This document shows, one piece after another, positions 16,957-25,602 of a stretch of DNA of 49,810 nucleotides. The stretch's first letter is position 1. The number at the start of each line of letters is the position of its first letter. Source of the DNA: Streptomyces mangrovisoli. Lineage in GTDB: Bacteria; Actinomycetota; Actinomycetes; Streptomycetales; Streptomycetaceae. A program made the position numbers and the translations under genes. Below the pieces are notes generated by a model, which saw only the letters and a program-made list of their open reading frames with translations, made no database searches and was not told where the DNA came from. The stretch is taken from contig NZ_LAVA02000027.1 in NCBI RefSeq assembly GCF_000974985.2, forward strand, positions 1 to 49,810. Direction: 5' to 3'.

Positions 16957-17610
16957 TCAGGGCAGGCGGGGAGTCGCGCTCGGCGCGGGCGCGGGTCCAG
17001 TCGCCGCCGTCGTGGGTCGCGCCGCCGAGAGCGCGCCCGGAGGCACGTACTTGGCCCGGCCCTTGAGATCGGTGATGCGCTCGTACCCGGCGGCTTCCAG
17101 GACCGCGGCTGCCCGCTCGCCTCGCCGCTTGGTCCTGGCCTGGTAGAGGGGAAGGACCACGAGAAGGGCGCCGATCCCGATGGTGCACCGTACCGCTACG
17201 TCGGAGCCGTCCCACATCAGGAAGAGCCGGGCCCACAGCAACAGGTAGAAAGGGACGAACACCGCGCTCTTACGGGGGTCCATGCCTCGGGCGCCCCACG
17301 CGTGCGCCAGTCGGGCGGCCATCAGTTCCACCTGGCCCTCGGAGACCGGCGGCAGGGGACCTTTCCGCCCTGCGTCGGGATAGCCTCTCCAGGTGAGCCT
17401 GGCGCGTTCCTGGGCTTCCGGGCTGTGGTCGGGCACCAGCCACATGAACCCGCTGTCCTGGACGCTCCCGTCGTAGTGATACCCGAAGTTCTCTGCCATC
17501 ACGGCGCATTCGGCGCGGGCTCGGATGTTCAGGGCAAGAAAGCCGTAGAGCCGGATCGATTCGCCGCCGGCCGTCCGGCGGATCATTCTGCGTACCCTTC
17601 GCTGACCCAT
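16957..17610 (-). CDS. Hypothetical membrane protein, atypical codons
   Basis: Not recognised. 217 residues: a basic N-terminus (MGQRRVRRMIRR), a soluble part with several Trp and charged residues to about residue 110, then two hydrophobic segments (VFVPFYLLLWARLFLMW and TIGIGALLVVLPLYQ) at about 116-155. A basic region and an Ala/Pro-rich tail end it. GAGGGGG lies 9 nt before the ATG at 17610; another ATG at 17499 is possible. Its coding strand uses AGG, AGA, CTT, TTT and GTA codons that the surrounding genes avoid, suggesting recent acquisition or low expression. A palindrome lies 20 nt upstream. Confidence 0.6.
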   Translation of the reverse strand: MGQRRVRRMIRRTAGGESIRLYGFLALNIRARAECAVMAENFGYHYDGSVQDSGFMWLVPDHSPEAQERARLTWRGYPDAGRKGPLPPVSEGQVELMAARLAHAWGARGMDPRKSAVFVPFYLLLWARLFLMWDGSDVAVRCTIGIGALLVVLPLYQARTKRRGERAAAVLEAAGYERITDLKGRAKYVPPGALSAARPTTAATGPAPAPSATPRLP

Positions 17611-17629
17611 CAGCGATCGCCCCCTCTTC

Positions 17630-17648
17630 GCAACGAGATCATCGTTGC
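17630..17648. promoter_or_regulatory. Palindrome GCAACGA-N5-TCGTTGC
   Basis: Perfect 7-bp inverted arms separated by gatca, 20 nt upstream of the hypothetical membrane protein start. Operator-like. It contains GCAAC/GTTGC but in the opposite order to the betaine operators, so it is a different element. Confidence 0.4.
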
Positions 17649-17750
17649 ACTATGCATCCGGGCCAGGTAGCCACACATCCTGTGATCTGCCAGACATAGG
17701 AAAGACACAGGTCACGCGAGGCGTCCGACAGGTGCCGGAGCGACCAAAAC

Positions 17751-17784
17751 GCGGCAGGCGCCGGGGAGTTCCGGTGCCTGCCGC
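17751..17784 (-). terminator. Terminator of the GabP-like permease gene
   Basis: 14-bp inverted repeat GCGGCAGGCGCCGG / CCGGTGCCTGCCGC (one mismatch) with a 6-nt loop, 14 nt after the permease stop codon on the minus strand. Confidence 0.75.
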
Positions 17785-17798
17785 GAAAGGACGACGGC

Positions 17799-19271
17799 TC
17801 AGGAGGCAGCCGCGCCATCGGTTGCCGGGGCCGTGGCGCGGGCCCGCCTCACCCGCTGTCGCACGAGGGACACGACGACCACCGCCGCCGCCACGGCCGT
17901 CGACAGGACCACCTGGTCGCGGCCACCGCCGTCTGCCGCGTCGGTGAGCATGTAGCCGAGGACGAAGGTGATCAGGCCGATGGCGGCCCACGTCAGGTAC
18001 GGGTAGAGCCACATCCTGACGACGAGCTTCTCCGGCGTCTCGCGCTCGATGATCTTCCGCATCCGCAGCTGCGAGAAGCAGATCACCAGCCAGACGAACA
18101 GGGCTATCGCACCGGAGGAGTTGAGCAGGAACTGGAAGACGGTGTCCGGCCAGAGGTAGTTGAAGGCGACCGCGACGAAGCCGAACACGACCGAGGCGAG
18201 GATGGCGGTGCGCGGCACACCGCGTTCCGTCGTACGGCCGAAGGAGGCCGGCGCGTCGCTTCGGCGGCTGAGCGAGAACGCCATCCGCGAGGCCGTGTAC
18301 AGGCCGGAGTTGAGGCAGGACAGCACCGCGGTCAGCACGACGGTGTTCATGATCTGCGCCGCGTGCGGGATGCCGATGGAGTCCAGCGCGGCGACGTACG
18401 AACCGTCCTTGAGGATGGCGGGGTCGTCCCAGCGCAGCAGCGACACGACGACGAAGATCGAGCCGAGGTAGAACACCGCGATCCGCCAGATCACGCTGTT
18501 GGTGGCCTTGGTGACCGCGCCGCGCGGGTCCGGGGACTCGCCGGCCGCGAGCGTCACGATCTCGCTGCCCATGAAGGAGAAGACCACCATCAGGACGCCG
18601 GTGAGGATCGCGCCCGGCCCGTTGGGCAGGAAGCCGCCGTGCGCGGTGAGGTTGGTGAAGCCCGTGGCCGCGTGGTCCGAGCCGGGGAGCACACCGAAGA
18701 TCGCGAGCAGGCCCAGCACGATGAAGGCGCCGATCGCGACGACCTTGATCCCGGCGAACCAGAACTCGAACTCGCCGTAGGAGGCCACGGAGGCCAGGTT
18801 GCTGACGGTGAGGACGGTCATGACGATCAACGCCCAACCCCATTGCGGGACTCCGGGCATCCATCCGGCGAGGATCTTCGCTCCGGCGGTCGCCTCGACC
18901 GCGAGCACCACGACCCAGAAGAACCAGTACAGCCAGCCGATGGTGAACCCGGCCCAGCGGCCCAGCGCGCGGTCGGCGTAGGCGGAGAAGGAGCCGGAGG
19001 ACGGGTTGGCCGCGGCCATCTCGCCCAGCATCCGCATCACAAGGACGACGAGCAGGCCGACGAGGGCGTAGGAGATGAGGATGCCGGGCCCGGCGGCGGC
19101 TATGCCGGAGCCGGAGCCGACGAACAGGCCTGCGCCGATCACGCCGCCGATCGCGATCATCGACAGGTGGCGGTTCTTGAGCCCGGCCTTCAGACCGGAA
19201 CCCGCGTCGACACCGTCAACGTGGTCGGCGGTCGCCGGCTCATGGGCGGTCAGCGGGGGACGTGTGGTCAT
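17799..19271 (-). CDS. Amino acid permease, APC family (GabP-like)
   Basis: Cytoplasmic membrane amino acid/proton symporter, 490 residues with about 12 hydrophobic segments. The start of TM1, HLSMIAIGGVIGAGLFVGSG, is the signature of the AAT group (GABA, proline, aromatic amino acids, lysine). EMAAANPSSGSFSAYA and FSFMGSEIVTLAAGE are also typical, the latter of GabP-like proteins. The ATG at 19271 is preceded by AGGA. Divergent from a GntR regulator across 350 nt and followed by a hairpin. GABA is the best guess for substrate, not proven. Confidence 0.88.
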   Translation of the reverse strand: MTTRPPLTAHEPATADHVDGVDAGSGLKAGLKNRHLSMIAIGGVIGAGLFVGSGSGIAAAGPGILISYALVGLLVVLVMRMLGEMAAANPSSGSFSAYADRALGRWAGFTIGWLYWFFWVVVLAVEATAGAKILAGWMPGVPQWGWALIVMTVLTVSNLASVASYGEFEFWFAGIKVVAIGAFIVLGLLAIFGVLPGSDHAATGFTNLTAHGGFLPNGPGAILTGVLMVVFSFMGSEIVTLAAGESPDPRGAVTKATNSVIWRIAVFYLGSIFVVVSLLRWDDPAILKDGSYVAALDSIGIPHAAQIMNTVVLTAVLSCLNSGLYTASRMAFSLSRRSDAPASFGRTTERGVPRTAILASVVFGFVAVAFNYLWPDTVFQFLLNSSGAIALFVWLVICFSQLRMRKIIERETPEKLVVRMWLYPYLTWAAIGLITFVLGYMLTDAADGGGRDQVVLSTAVAAAVVVVSLVRQRVRRARATAPATDGAAAS

Positions 19272-19621
19272 CTCGACATCCTGGAGGGGAGAGCGGACGT
19301 GGACATGCACCGGCGGGCAGGGCGGGATCGCCGCTCGAAGTCCGCCGGAGGGGGACGGCGAGGAAAATAGTTCACCTTGAACAGATAAACAAGAACCCCC
19401 TGCGCGCCACGACCGCCTCGCGGACGATCCGGCACTCCCGCGGCCCCGCGGCCGCGACTCCGGGCGGCTACCCGAGATCCCTCGCGCCACTCCCCGCGCT
19501 TCCCGGCACCTCATCCGCACAGGGCTTGTTTAAGTGTTCACCATGCTCTAATTTTCCGTCCATGCGCAACGGCGCGACATGGTCGCGAGAACCCCCCGCG
19601 GGCAGGCCCTAGGGTGGCTCC
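19272..19621. promoter_or_regulatory. Divergent permease/gntR control region
   Basis: 350 nt without a gene. It holds a 13-bp palindrome GTTCA-CCT-TGAAC (19370-19382) on the permease side and a related GTTTAAGTGTTCAC (19528-19541) on the gntR side, sharing GTTCAC. These are candidate GntR operators. The gntR -10 TAGGGT is at 19610-19615. The central 19395-19520 is C/G-rich with nothing recognisable. Confidence 0.45.
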
Positions 19622-20365
19622 GTGGTGAACACTGCGGGCAAGTTCGGCCCCTACGACCCGCCGGGACCGTCCCGGCCCGCACCCGGCACCCCGGGACCCG
19701 ACATCCGGGCCCTGACCGGCCGGGGCCAGACCGGATCGGAGCTGGTCCGCGCGCGGATCGCCCTACAGGTACGGCTGCGTTCGGTCGCGCCGGGAGACCG
19801 GCTGGCCGACGCCGGAGTCCTCGCCGAGGACCTCGGCATCAGCGAGATCACCGTGCGCCGCGCCCTGGAGGGCATGTGCCAGGACGGGCTGCTCGACCGC
19901 CGGCGCGGCCGCGCGGGCGGCACCTTCGTGGCCGTGGCCTGGGACAGCGTCGTCGCCGTCCTGCACGACACGGCGGAGGCGGCCTCGCTCGGCGCCTTCC
20001 ATCAGCTGCTCGAATGCGGTCTGGTCGCCCGGAGCGCGGGCGAGATCCCGGCCGAGCGGCTCGGCGCGCTCACCTCCCTCGTCGACGAGACGGACCGCAC
20101 CGACGATCCGCACCGGCTCGCGGAACTGGAGACCCGCTTCCACCTCGACCTCGCCGAGACCCTCGGCGGCGCGGGCGTCCGCGAACTCGCCGCCGACCTG
20201 CTCGGCCGGCTGTGCCTGCTGCTGCCGGCCCCGGCCGCGGAGACCGTCAGGGCCCGCAACCGCTGCCACGCCGACCTGCTCACCGAGCTCGCCCGCGGCG
20301 CCATGGACCCGGCCGTACGGGCGGTGAAAGCGCACCGGTCGGCGGCCGTGTCGGCGTCCGAATAA
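19622..20365 (+). CDS. GntR-family transcriptional regulator (FCD type)
   Basis: Likely local repressor or activator of the divergent permease, 247 residues. Residues 35-105 form the GntR winged helix (GSELVRARIALQVR, then ADAGVLAEDLGISEITVRRALEGMCQDGLL). Residues 120-235 are a helical FCD effector domain with the LETRFHLDLAETLGG helix carrying the conserved His of the metal site. Two adjacent GTG codons open the frame; TAGGGT ends 6 nt before the first and there is no ribosome site, so the mRNA is probably leaderless. An APC permease follows 103 nt downstream on the same strand. Confidence 0.88.
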   Translation: MVNTAGKFGPYDPPGPSRPAPGTPGPDIRALTGRGQTGSELVRARIALQVRLRSVAPGDRLADAGVLAEDLGISEITVRRALEGMCQDGLLDRRRGRAGGTFVAVAWDSVVAVLHDTAEAASLGAFHQLLECGLVARSAGEIPAERLGALTSLVDETDRTDDPHRLAELETRFHLDLAETLGGAGVRELAADLLGRLCLLLPAPAAETVRARNRCHADLLTELARGAMDPAVRAVKAHRSAAVSASE

Positions 20366-20390
20366 GCCCGCGGCGCCCTCCTTGTCACTG

Positions 20391-20443
20391 ATCCCTCCTC
20401 ACTTCCCCCACCTCGCTCCCCTCCCCTCTCCCCGCCACCTCAC
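20391..20443. other. Polypyrimidine tract / G-quadruplex-prone leader
   Basis: About 50 nt of almost pure C/T on the plus strand between gntR and the second permease. The minus strand has four runs of four or more G at 20405-20433, a possible G-quadruplex. Function unknown. Confidence 0.5.
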
Positions 20444-20468
20444 CGACGCATCGCCAAGGAGCCACCCC

Positions 20469-21941
20469 ATGCCCGACGCCGGAGCCGTCGACCCGTCGCC
20501 GACGCCGGGTCCCGCCCGTGGCGCGCCCCAGCGGCTGCGCGGCGGCGTCCTCGGCATGGCGGACATCGCCGCCGCCACCATGGCCAACGTCGGCCCGGCG
20601 ATGAGCTTCTTCTTCGGCTTCGCCTTCCTGTCGACCACCGCCGGCGTCGCGTCGCCGCTGACGATCGTCGCGGCGGGCGTCGCGGTCGCCCTCCTCGGCA
20701 ACACCCTCGCGGAGTTCTCACGGGCGCACCCCTCGGCGGGCAGTTTCATCACGTTCGTCGGCCGGACGTTCGGGCCGGTCAGCGCCGTGACCACGGCGCT
20801 GCTCGCCGGCCTCGGCTACATCGTCGCGATGGCGTCGGTGATCGCGATCTCCGGCGGGTTCGTGGAGATCACCCTGCACCACTACACGGGGATCGACCTG
20901 CCGTGGATCGTCTGGACGCTGCTGCTGACCGTGCTGTCGGTGCTGCTCATGCTCCGCGGGATCGTGGTGTCGACGAAGTGGGCGGGCTGGTTCTTCGGCG
21001 TGGAGATGCTGATGCTGGTCGTGGTCTCGGTCGCGGCGATCGTGAACCACGGCGGGCACCTCTCGGCCGATCCGTTCCTGCCCTCGCACCTCGACCGCGG
21101 CCTGGACGGGCTGGCCGCCGGGTTCCCGCTCGCGGTGTACCTCTTCATCGGCTGGGAGAACTCCGCGGCCCTCGCCGAGGAGACGGCGAACCCGCGCCGC
21201 AACGTCGGCCGCGCCGTGTTCCTCTCGATCGCCATGATGACGGTCAGCTACGTGCTGTTCTCGTACGCCACCGTCACCGGTTTCGGCTACGACGTGAAGG
21301 CGCTCGGCGCCTCCCCCATCCCGTTCGTCGACGTCGCCCGGGACACCCTCGGCTCGCTCGCGTTCGTCGCCTACCTCGGCGGGCTGACCTCCACCCTCGG
21401 GGTGCTCATCGCCGGCATCAACTCCCAGGCCCGGCTGGTGTTCAACGCGGGCCGTGAGGGGCTGCTGCCGTCGTTCTTCGGCTATGTGCACCCCACCCGC
21501 CGTACGCCGACGAACGCGATCGTCACCTTCGCCGCCGTCTCCCTGCTGATCATCGGCGGCTGGGGCCTAGGGCATCTGCTCGGCTCCGGCGGCGGCCCCA
21601 TGGACCCCGTGCTGTTCTTCACGGAGTCCTCCAGTCTGGGCACCATCCTGATCCTGCTGGTCTACCTCGCGTCGAACGTCGCGCTGCCGGTGTACTACCG
21701 CCGTTACCGGCCGAGCGAGTTCCGGACCGTACGGCACCTGGTGCTGCCCGCGCTCGGCACGCTCGCCATCCTCGTCCCCCTCTACTACCTGGCCAAGCCC
21801 GGCCAGCCGGCGCCGTACAGCTGGTTCCCGGTCGCGGCGCTCGCCGCGCTGGTCCTCGCCGTCGGCTACGCCGCCCTCCTGGTCCGTCGCGACCCCGGGC
21901 TCGCCGACCGCGTGGGCTCGGTCGTGGCGGACGCGGAGTGA
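20469..21941 (+). CDS. APC-superfamily amino acid/amine permease
   Basis: Cytoplasmic membrane transporter, 490 residues with about 12 hydrophobic segments. The first reads MADIAAATMANVGPAMSFFFGFAF, unlike the GabP-like neighbour, and is closer to the APA/YjeH-type amino acid or polyamine permeases. FIGWENSAALAEETANPRRNVGRAVFLS is the conserved APC TM6-7 region. AAGGAG lies 6 nt before the ATG. A stop-to-start gap of 103 nt after gntR suggests it may be cotranscribed with the regulator. Substrate unknown. Confidence 0.87.
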   Translation: MPDAGAVDPSPTPGPARGAPQRLRGGVLGMADIAAATMANVGPAMSFFFGFAFLSTTAGVASPLTIVAAGVAVALLGNTLAEFSRAHPSAGSFITFVGRTFGPVSAVTTALLAGLGYIVAMASVIAISGGFVEITLHHYTGIDLPWIVWTLLLTVLSVLLMLRGIVVSTKWAGWFFGVEMLMLVVVSVAAIVNHGGHLSADPFLPSHLDRGLDGLAAGFPLAVYLFIGWENSAALAEETANPRRNVGRAVFLSIAMMTVSYVLFSYATVTGFGYDVKALGASPIPFVDVARDTLGSLAFVAYLGGLTSTLGVLIAGINSQARLVFNAGREGLLPSFFGYVHPTRRTPTNAIVTFAAVSLLIIGGWGLGHLLGSGGGPMDPVLFFTESSSLGTILILLVYLASNVALPVYYRRYRPSEFRTVRHLVLPALGTLAILVPLYYLAKPGQPAPYSWFPVAALAALVLAVGYAALLVRRDPGLADRVGSVVADAE

Positions 21942-22137
21942 CAGACCTGGACGATCCGGGGCCCGCGGCGCCCGCTTCGTCGCGGGCAGCCCGCGGAATT
22001 GTCCGCGAACGGTAACGGGCGGAGCCGATCGGCGCCGTTCGCCGTCCTCCGTGCTGACACGAACGGAAACGCTCGACGCGGCACGGCAGCACCGGCCGCG
22101 GTCGACGCGGGGGAACACGGCAAGGAGCGGGGCGGGC

Positions 22138-22908
22138 ATGGGGCGGCGTGGCGGGCGGGGATGGTACGGCCGGGTGTTCGCGGCGGCGGTGGGGGTGACG
22201 GCGGTCGCCGCGGTCACGTCCGTGTGGACGGCCGAGGCGGGTCCGGTCAGCACGGCCGGGGCGGGCAAGGCCGGGCAACACACGGCCCACGCCCCGCAGA
22301 AGGCGGTGTCGGTGGAGATCGCGCACGCCTCGGACCGCGGCGCGCGCGGCGTCAACATCACCATCGACGACGGGCCGGACCCGGTCTGGACGCCCCAGGT
22401 GCTCCAGGTGCTGAAGGAGTACGGCGTCAAGGCCACGTTCTGCATGGTCGGCACGCAGGCCCAGGCGCACCCCGACCTGGTGAAGGCGGTCGTGGCGGCC
22501 GGGCACCGGCTGTGCGACCACTCCGTCTCGCACGACACCACGATGGACAAGAAGCCCGAGTCGTACCAGTCGAAGGAGATCGTCGACGCCGAGCGGATGA
22601 TCACCGAGGCGTCCGGCGGGGTCCACCCGCAGTACTACCGGGCGCCGGGCGGCGCCTTCACGCCGTACAGCCGGAAGCTCGCCGCCTCCCACGGGATGCG
22701 CCCGCTGGGCTGGAACGTGGACTCCAAGGACTTCGAGCGGCCCGGCACCGACGCCATCGTGGCCACGGTGAAGTCGGAGATATCCAACGGCCCGACGCTG
22801 CTCTTCCACGACGCGGGCGGCGACCGCTCCGAGACGGTGGCCGCGCTGCGGGAGATCCTGCCCTGGCTGAAGGAGCAGGGTTACCGCTTCGGGTTCCCGG
22901 TGCGCTGA
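22138..22908 (+). CDS. Secreted polysaccharide deacetylase (NodB domain)
   Basis: Extracellular carbohydrate esterase family 4 enzyme that removes N-acetyl groups from peptidoglycan or chitin oligomers. The 256-residue protein has a Tat-like or Sec signal (MGRRGGRGWYGRVFAAAVGV...). It has all NodB motifs in order: TIDDGPD (catalytic Asp and metal Asp), DHSVSHD (metal His pair), RAPGG, and LLFHDAGG with the catalytic His. AAGGAG is 10 nt before the ATG. The Trp of the motif-4 region is replaced by the DSKDF arrangement usual in actinobacterial members. Convergent with the zinc-ribbon gene. Confidence 0.9.
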   Translation: MGRRGGRGWYGRVFAAAVGVTAVAAVTSVWTAEAGPVSTAGAGKAGQHTAHAPQKAVSVEIAHASDRGARGVNITIDDGPDPVWTPQVLQVLKEYGVKATFCMVGTQAQAHPDLVKAVVAAGHRLCDHSVSHDTTMDKKPESYQSKEIVDAERMITEASGGVHPQYYRAPGGAFTPYSRKLAASHGMRPLGWNVDSKDFERPGTDAIVATVKSEISNGPTLLFHDAGGDRSETVAALREILPWLKEQGYRFGFPVR

Positions 22909-22926
22909 GCGACGCCCGGCGAGTCC

Positions 22927-22957
22927 CGGGCCGCGCGATCACGCCCCGCGCGGCCCG
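22927..22957. terminator. Bidirectional terminator
   Basis: Perfect 11-bp inverted repeat CGGGCCGCGCG / CGCGCGGCCCG with a 9-nt loop, between the convergent deacetylase and zinc-ribbon genes. Confidence 0.7.
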
Positions 22958-22990
22958 CGTCCCCGAGGACCGGGCCTCCGCGACGGCCCG

Positions 22991-23248
22991 TCAGGCCCGC
23001 CCCGGTCCGCCGGTCACGCGCCTCCAGCCCGAGCGGGTCGCCCCGAACCCGCTCTCGTGGTCCCAGATCGCCGTGCACGAGGGGCACTGGAGATGCAGCA
23101 GACTGCCCGTGTTGGACAGCAGATAGCGCCAGTGCGCCGAGCAGGTGCGCCGCTCCTCGCACGTCGCGCAGCCGTCGCTGTCGTCACAGTGCGGGCACCG
23201 CACCCACGCGCGGCGCCCGATGTCGGCCTGCGGGTCAAGAGGCAGCAC
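22991..23248 (-). CDS. Small zinc-ribbon-like hypothetical protein
   Basis: 85 residues, not assigned to a family I can name. It has eight Cys in CPHC, CATC, a lone TCSAHW and CPSC arrangements, so one or two zinc sites are likely. The Trp-rich WRYLLSNTGSLLHLQCPSCTAIW suggests a compact ribbon. GTG at 23248 overlaps the end of the upstream small gene by 14 nt and has a G-rich ribosome site inside that gene, so the two are translationally coupled. A longer start at 23275 is possible but less likely. Confidence 0.65.
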   Translation of the reverse strand: MLPLDPQADIGRRAWVRCPHCDDSDGCATCEERRTCSAHWRYLLSNTGSLLHLQCPSCTAIWDHESGFGATRSGWRRVTGGPGRA

Positions 23249-23549
23249 GGCCGTCCCCCCGCTCCGGAAGCACACCGGCGGCGACCAGTTCGTCGTGGAT
23301 CCGCTGCTGCTCCTCGCTGAGGCCGGAGTAGAGCAGGTCGTTGGCGGCCTGCTCGTCGCGCAGCACCGCGACGGGGTCCCAGTCGGGGCCGAGCGCGTCC
23401 ATGACCAGGGCCCGACGGGTCATCTCGTGCGCGCCGAGGTCGACCGAGAAGGCGACCGGACCGGACGCGTCCGGTCCGGTGGACTCGCCGTGGCGCGCGC
23501 CGCCGAAGTCGTCGTCACCGGCGGCAGGAATGGGACCATGGGAGGACAT
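23235..23549 (-). CDS. Small conserved protein, DUF6400-like
   Basis: 104 residues with an acidic variable N-terminus and a conserved-looking C-terminal half (FSVDLGAHEMTRRALVM, GPDWDPVAVL, LYSGLSEEQQ, VAAGVLP). I recall this pattern from the actinobacterial family DUF6400, function unknown; that assignment is tentative. TAGGTT on the minus strand (23562-23557) ends 7 nt before the ATG with no ribosome site, so a leaderless start is predicted. It overlaps the zinc-ribbon gene at its 3' end, forming a two-gene unit. Confidence 0.7.
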   Translation of the reverse strand: MSSHGPIPAAGDDDFGGARHGESTGPDASGPVAFSVDLGAHEMTRRALVMDALGPDWDPVAVLRDEQAANDLLYSGLSEEQQRIHDELVAAGVLPERGDGRAAS

Positions 23550-23694
23550 GCGATCGAACCTAGGCACCCCCGGCCCGTCCGGGCAAGGCCGGGTGGGCGA
23601 CGTCACAAGCCTCTGACCAGCGGCGTCGCCCGCGCGGTGGGCCGTGGAGTCGGCACGGGCACACCCTGGAGCGTGCTGGAAAGGGGGCGCCACC

Positions 23695-24504
23695 ATGGCA
23701 CGGCCGGGTCCGCTGGGCATGGGGGATCTGATCCGCCGTGGCAGGGAACTGGAGCTGCTGCACCGCGCGATGGGGTTCGCCACGCTGGCGTTCGTCACGC
23801 TGGCGCCGCTGCTGATCGTGGTGGCGGCGGCCGATCCGCTGGGGCACCGCGGGTTCGCGCTGTGGCTGGTGGACGGGATGGACCTCTCCGGACGCTCCGC
23901 CCACGTCCTCGCCGACGTCTTCACCCCGCCCCGCCGGGTGATCAGCACGACCAGCGTGTGGAGCGGTCTGCTGCTCGCCGTGTTCGGCCTGTCCTTCGCC
24001 GCCAGCGTGCAGAACGGCTACGAGCGGATCTGGGGTCTCGCGGCCGGCCCCTGGCACCGGATCTGGCGCCAGGCGGTGTGGCTGGTCGCCCTGACGGTCT
24101 ATCTGTACGTCCAGGTGGAGACGCGGACCGTGCTCGACGGCACCTACCGGATCATCATCAGTACGGCGACCGGGGTGCTGTTCTTCTGGTGGGGCCCGTA
24201 CTTCCTGCTCGGCGGCCAGGTGCGGCTGCGCGACCTGCTGCCGGGCGCGGTCGCCACGATGGCCGGGCTGGTGGGCCTGCGCGCCTTCTCCTACCTCGTG
24301 TTCACGCCGCTGATCGTCACCAACGCGGCCGGGTACGGCGCCATCGGCATCGTCCTGGTCGTGGAGTCGTGGCTGATCGGGGTCGGGTTCGTCATCCACG
24401 GCGGGGCGCTGCTCGGCCAGTTCCTGCGTGAGCGGTTCGGGCACGGCCCGCAGGAACGCCCGCCCTCGGCACCGGGTCCCAACGAGCTGTACGCGCCGCG
24501 CTGA
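23695..24504 (+). CDS. YihY/BrkB-family membrane protein
   Basis: Integral membrane protein of the family once mislabelled ribonuclease BN, 269 residues, function uncertain (possibly envelope transport). It shows five to six hydrophobic segments, the N-terminal FATLAFVTLAPLLIVVAAA, the family's NGYERIWGL helix and a Gly-rich TM near GYGAIGIVLVVESWLIGVGFVIHGG. A G-rich ribosome site (AAGGGGG) precedes the ATG at 23695. It ends 3 nt from the convergent NAD kinase stop. A second, differently sequenced YihY protein is at 35328. Confidence 0.8.
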   Translation: MARPGPLGMGDLIRRGRELELLHRAMGFATLAFVTLAPLLIVVAAADPLGHRGFALWLVDGMDLSGRSAHVLADVFTPPRRVISTTSVWSGLLLAVFGLSFAASVQNGYERIWGLAAGPWHRIWRQAVWLVALTVYLYVQVETRTVLDGTYRIIISTATGVLFFWWGPYFLLGGQVRLRDLLPGAVATMAGLVGLRAFSYLVFTPLIVTNAAGYGAIGIVLVVESWLIGVGFVIHGGALLGQFLRERFGHGPQERPPSAPGPNELYAPR

Positions 24505-24507
24505 GCC

Positions 24508-25602
24508 TCAGCGCGCCCAGCTCGCGTCCCCCTGCGCCTGCGACGGGTCGTCCGGGCCGGTGAGCAGGGCGAGATGGGCCAGGTCGCCGGGCGGCGGCGT
24601 GGTCATCGACCACAGCGGCGCGGGGCTGCCGTCGGCGATCGCGGCGGGCGCGTCGGTGAGATTCATCCGGTCCCGCAGCCGGCCGTAGAAGTCCATCGGG
24701 CCCAGCCGTACCGCCCGCAGCCTGCGCCGCGCCGCGTACACGCCGATCCAGTCGCCCGGGTCCAGCACGCCGCGCACCTGCCCGTCCACCGAGACCGCCG
24801 CGCGGCCCGAGCGCTCCAGCACCCGCAGCCCGACGGGTTCGTCGGGCGCCGTCACGACGGAGCGGTCGAACGTCATGTGCGGCGCGACGGGCGTGAAGAC
24901 GAGCGCCTCCGCGCGCGGCGAGACCACCGGGCCGCCCGCGGCGAAGCTGTAGGCGGTCGAGCCGGTGGGCGTGGCGACCAGGAGCGCGTCGGCGGAGTAC
25001 GACGCGAGGAGCCGTCCCGAGACGTACACGCCGACCGACACCTGCCGGTCGCGGGAGAGCTTCTCCAGGACGATGTCGTTCAGTGCCAGGACGTCGAGCG
25101 GGATGCCCCACTCGTGGTCGGTCTCGCAGTCGGTACGCACCCGGGGCGCGGGCAGCAGCGGCCCGCGCCCGTAGTCCAGCAGCGCCTCCATGTCGGCCGG
25201 CACCTCCAGCCGCCGCGACGCGCGCACGGTGAGCAGCATCCGCTCCTCGACCCGGTGCCGGTCGTCGCGTACGGCGTCCAGGGCGGCCCGTACGGCGGCC
25301 GCCGGGACCTCGGTGAGGAAGCCCACGCGCCCGAGGTCGACACCGAGGACGAGCGCGTCGGCCTGCGCGGCCAGCCGGGCGCCGCGCAGGAAGGTGCCGT
25401 CGCCGCCGAGGGTGACGATGACGTCGGGGCGGCCGGCGTCGGCCACCTCGTCGGCGGCGCTGCGCCTGCCGCCGTCGTGCCAGACGTCGATGTCCGCGCA
25501 GGGCACGCCCTGCTCGGCGCACCACGCGCGGACGACATCGGCCGCCGCGACGGCCTCCGCACGCCCGCCGTGCACGACCAGACCGAGCCGGTTCACGCTC
25601 AC
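24508..25602 (-). CDS. nadK: NAD kinase
   Basis: Phosphorylates NAD to NADP using ATP or polyphosphate, cytoplasmic. The 364-residue product has the kinase GGDGT motif at residues 66-70, ALNDIVLEK (the NE/D motif) and VATPTGSTAYSFAAGGP. The C-terminal 60 residues after DFYGRLRDRM are extra relative to the shortest NAD kinases. GTG at 25602, just after GGAGGA, was chosen; GTG at 25596 is equally plausible, and ATG at 25638 lacks a ribosome site. Streptomyces genomes usually hold more than one NAD kinase, so this may be a paralogue. Confidence 0.92.
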   Translation of the reverse strand: MSVNRLGLVVHGGRAEAVAAADVVRAWCAEQGVPCADIDVWHDGGRRSAADEVADAGRPDVIVTLGGDGTFLRGARLAAQADALVLGVDLGRVGFLTEVPAAAVRAALDAVRDDRHRVEERMLLTVRASRRLEVPADMEALLDYGRGPLLPAPRVRTDCETDHEWGIPLDVLALNDIVLEKLSRDRQVSVGVYVSGRLLASYSADALLVATPTGSTAYSFAAGGPVVSPRAEALVFTPVAPHMTFDRSVVTAPDEPVGLRVLERSGRAAVSVDGQVRGVLDPGDWIGVYAARRRLRAVRLGPMDFYGRLRDRMNLTDAPAAIADGSPAPLWSMTTPPPGDLAHLALLTGPDDPSQAQGDASWAR

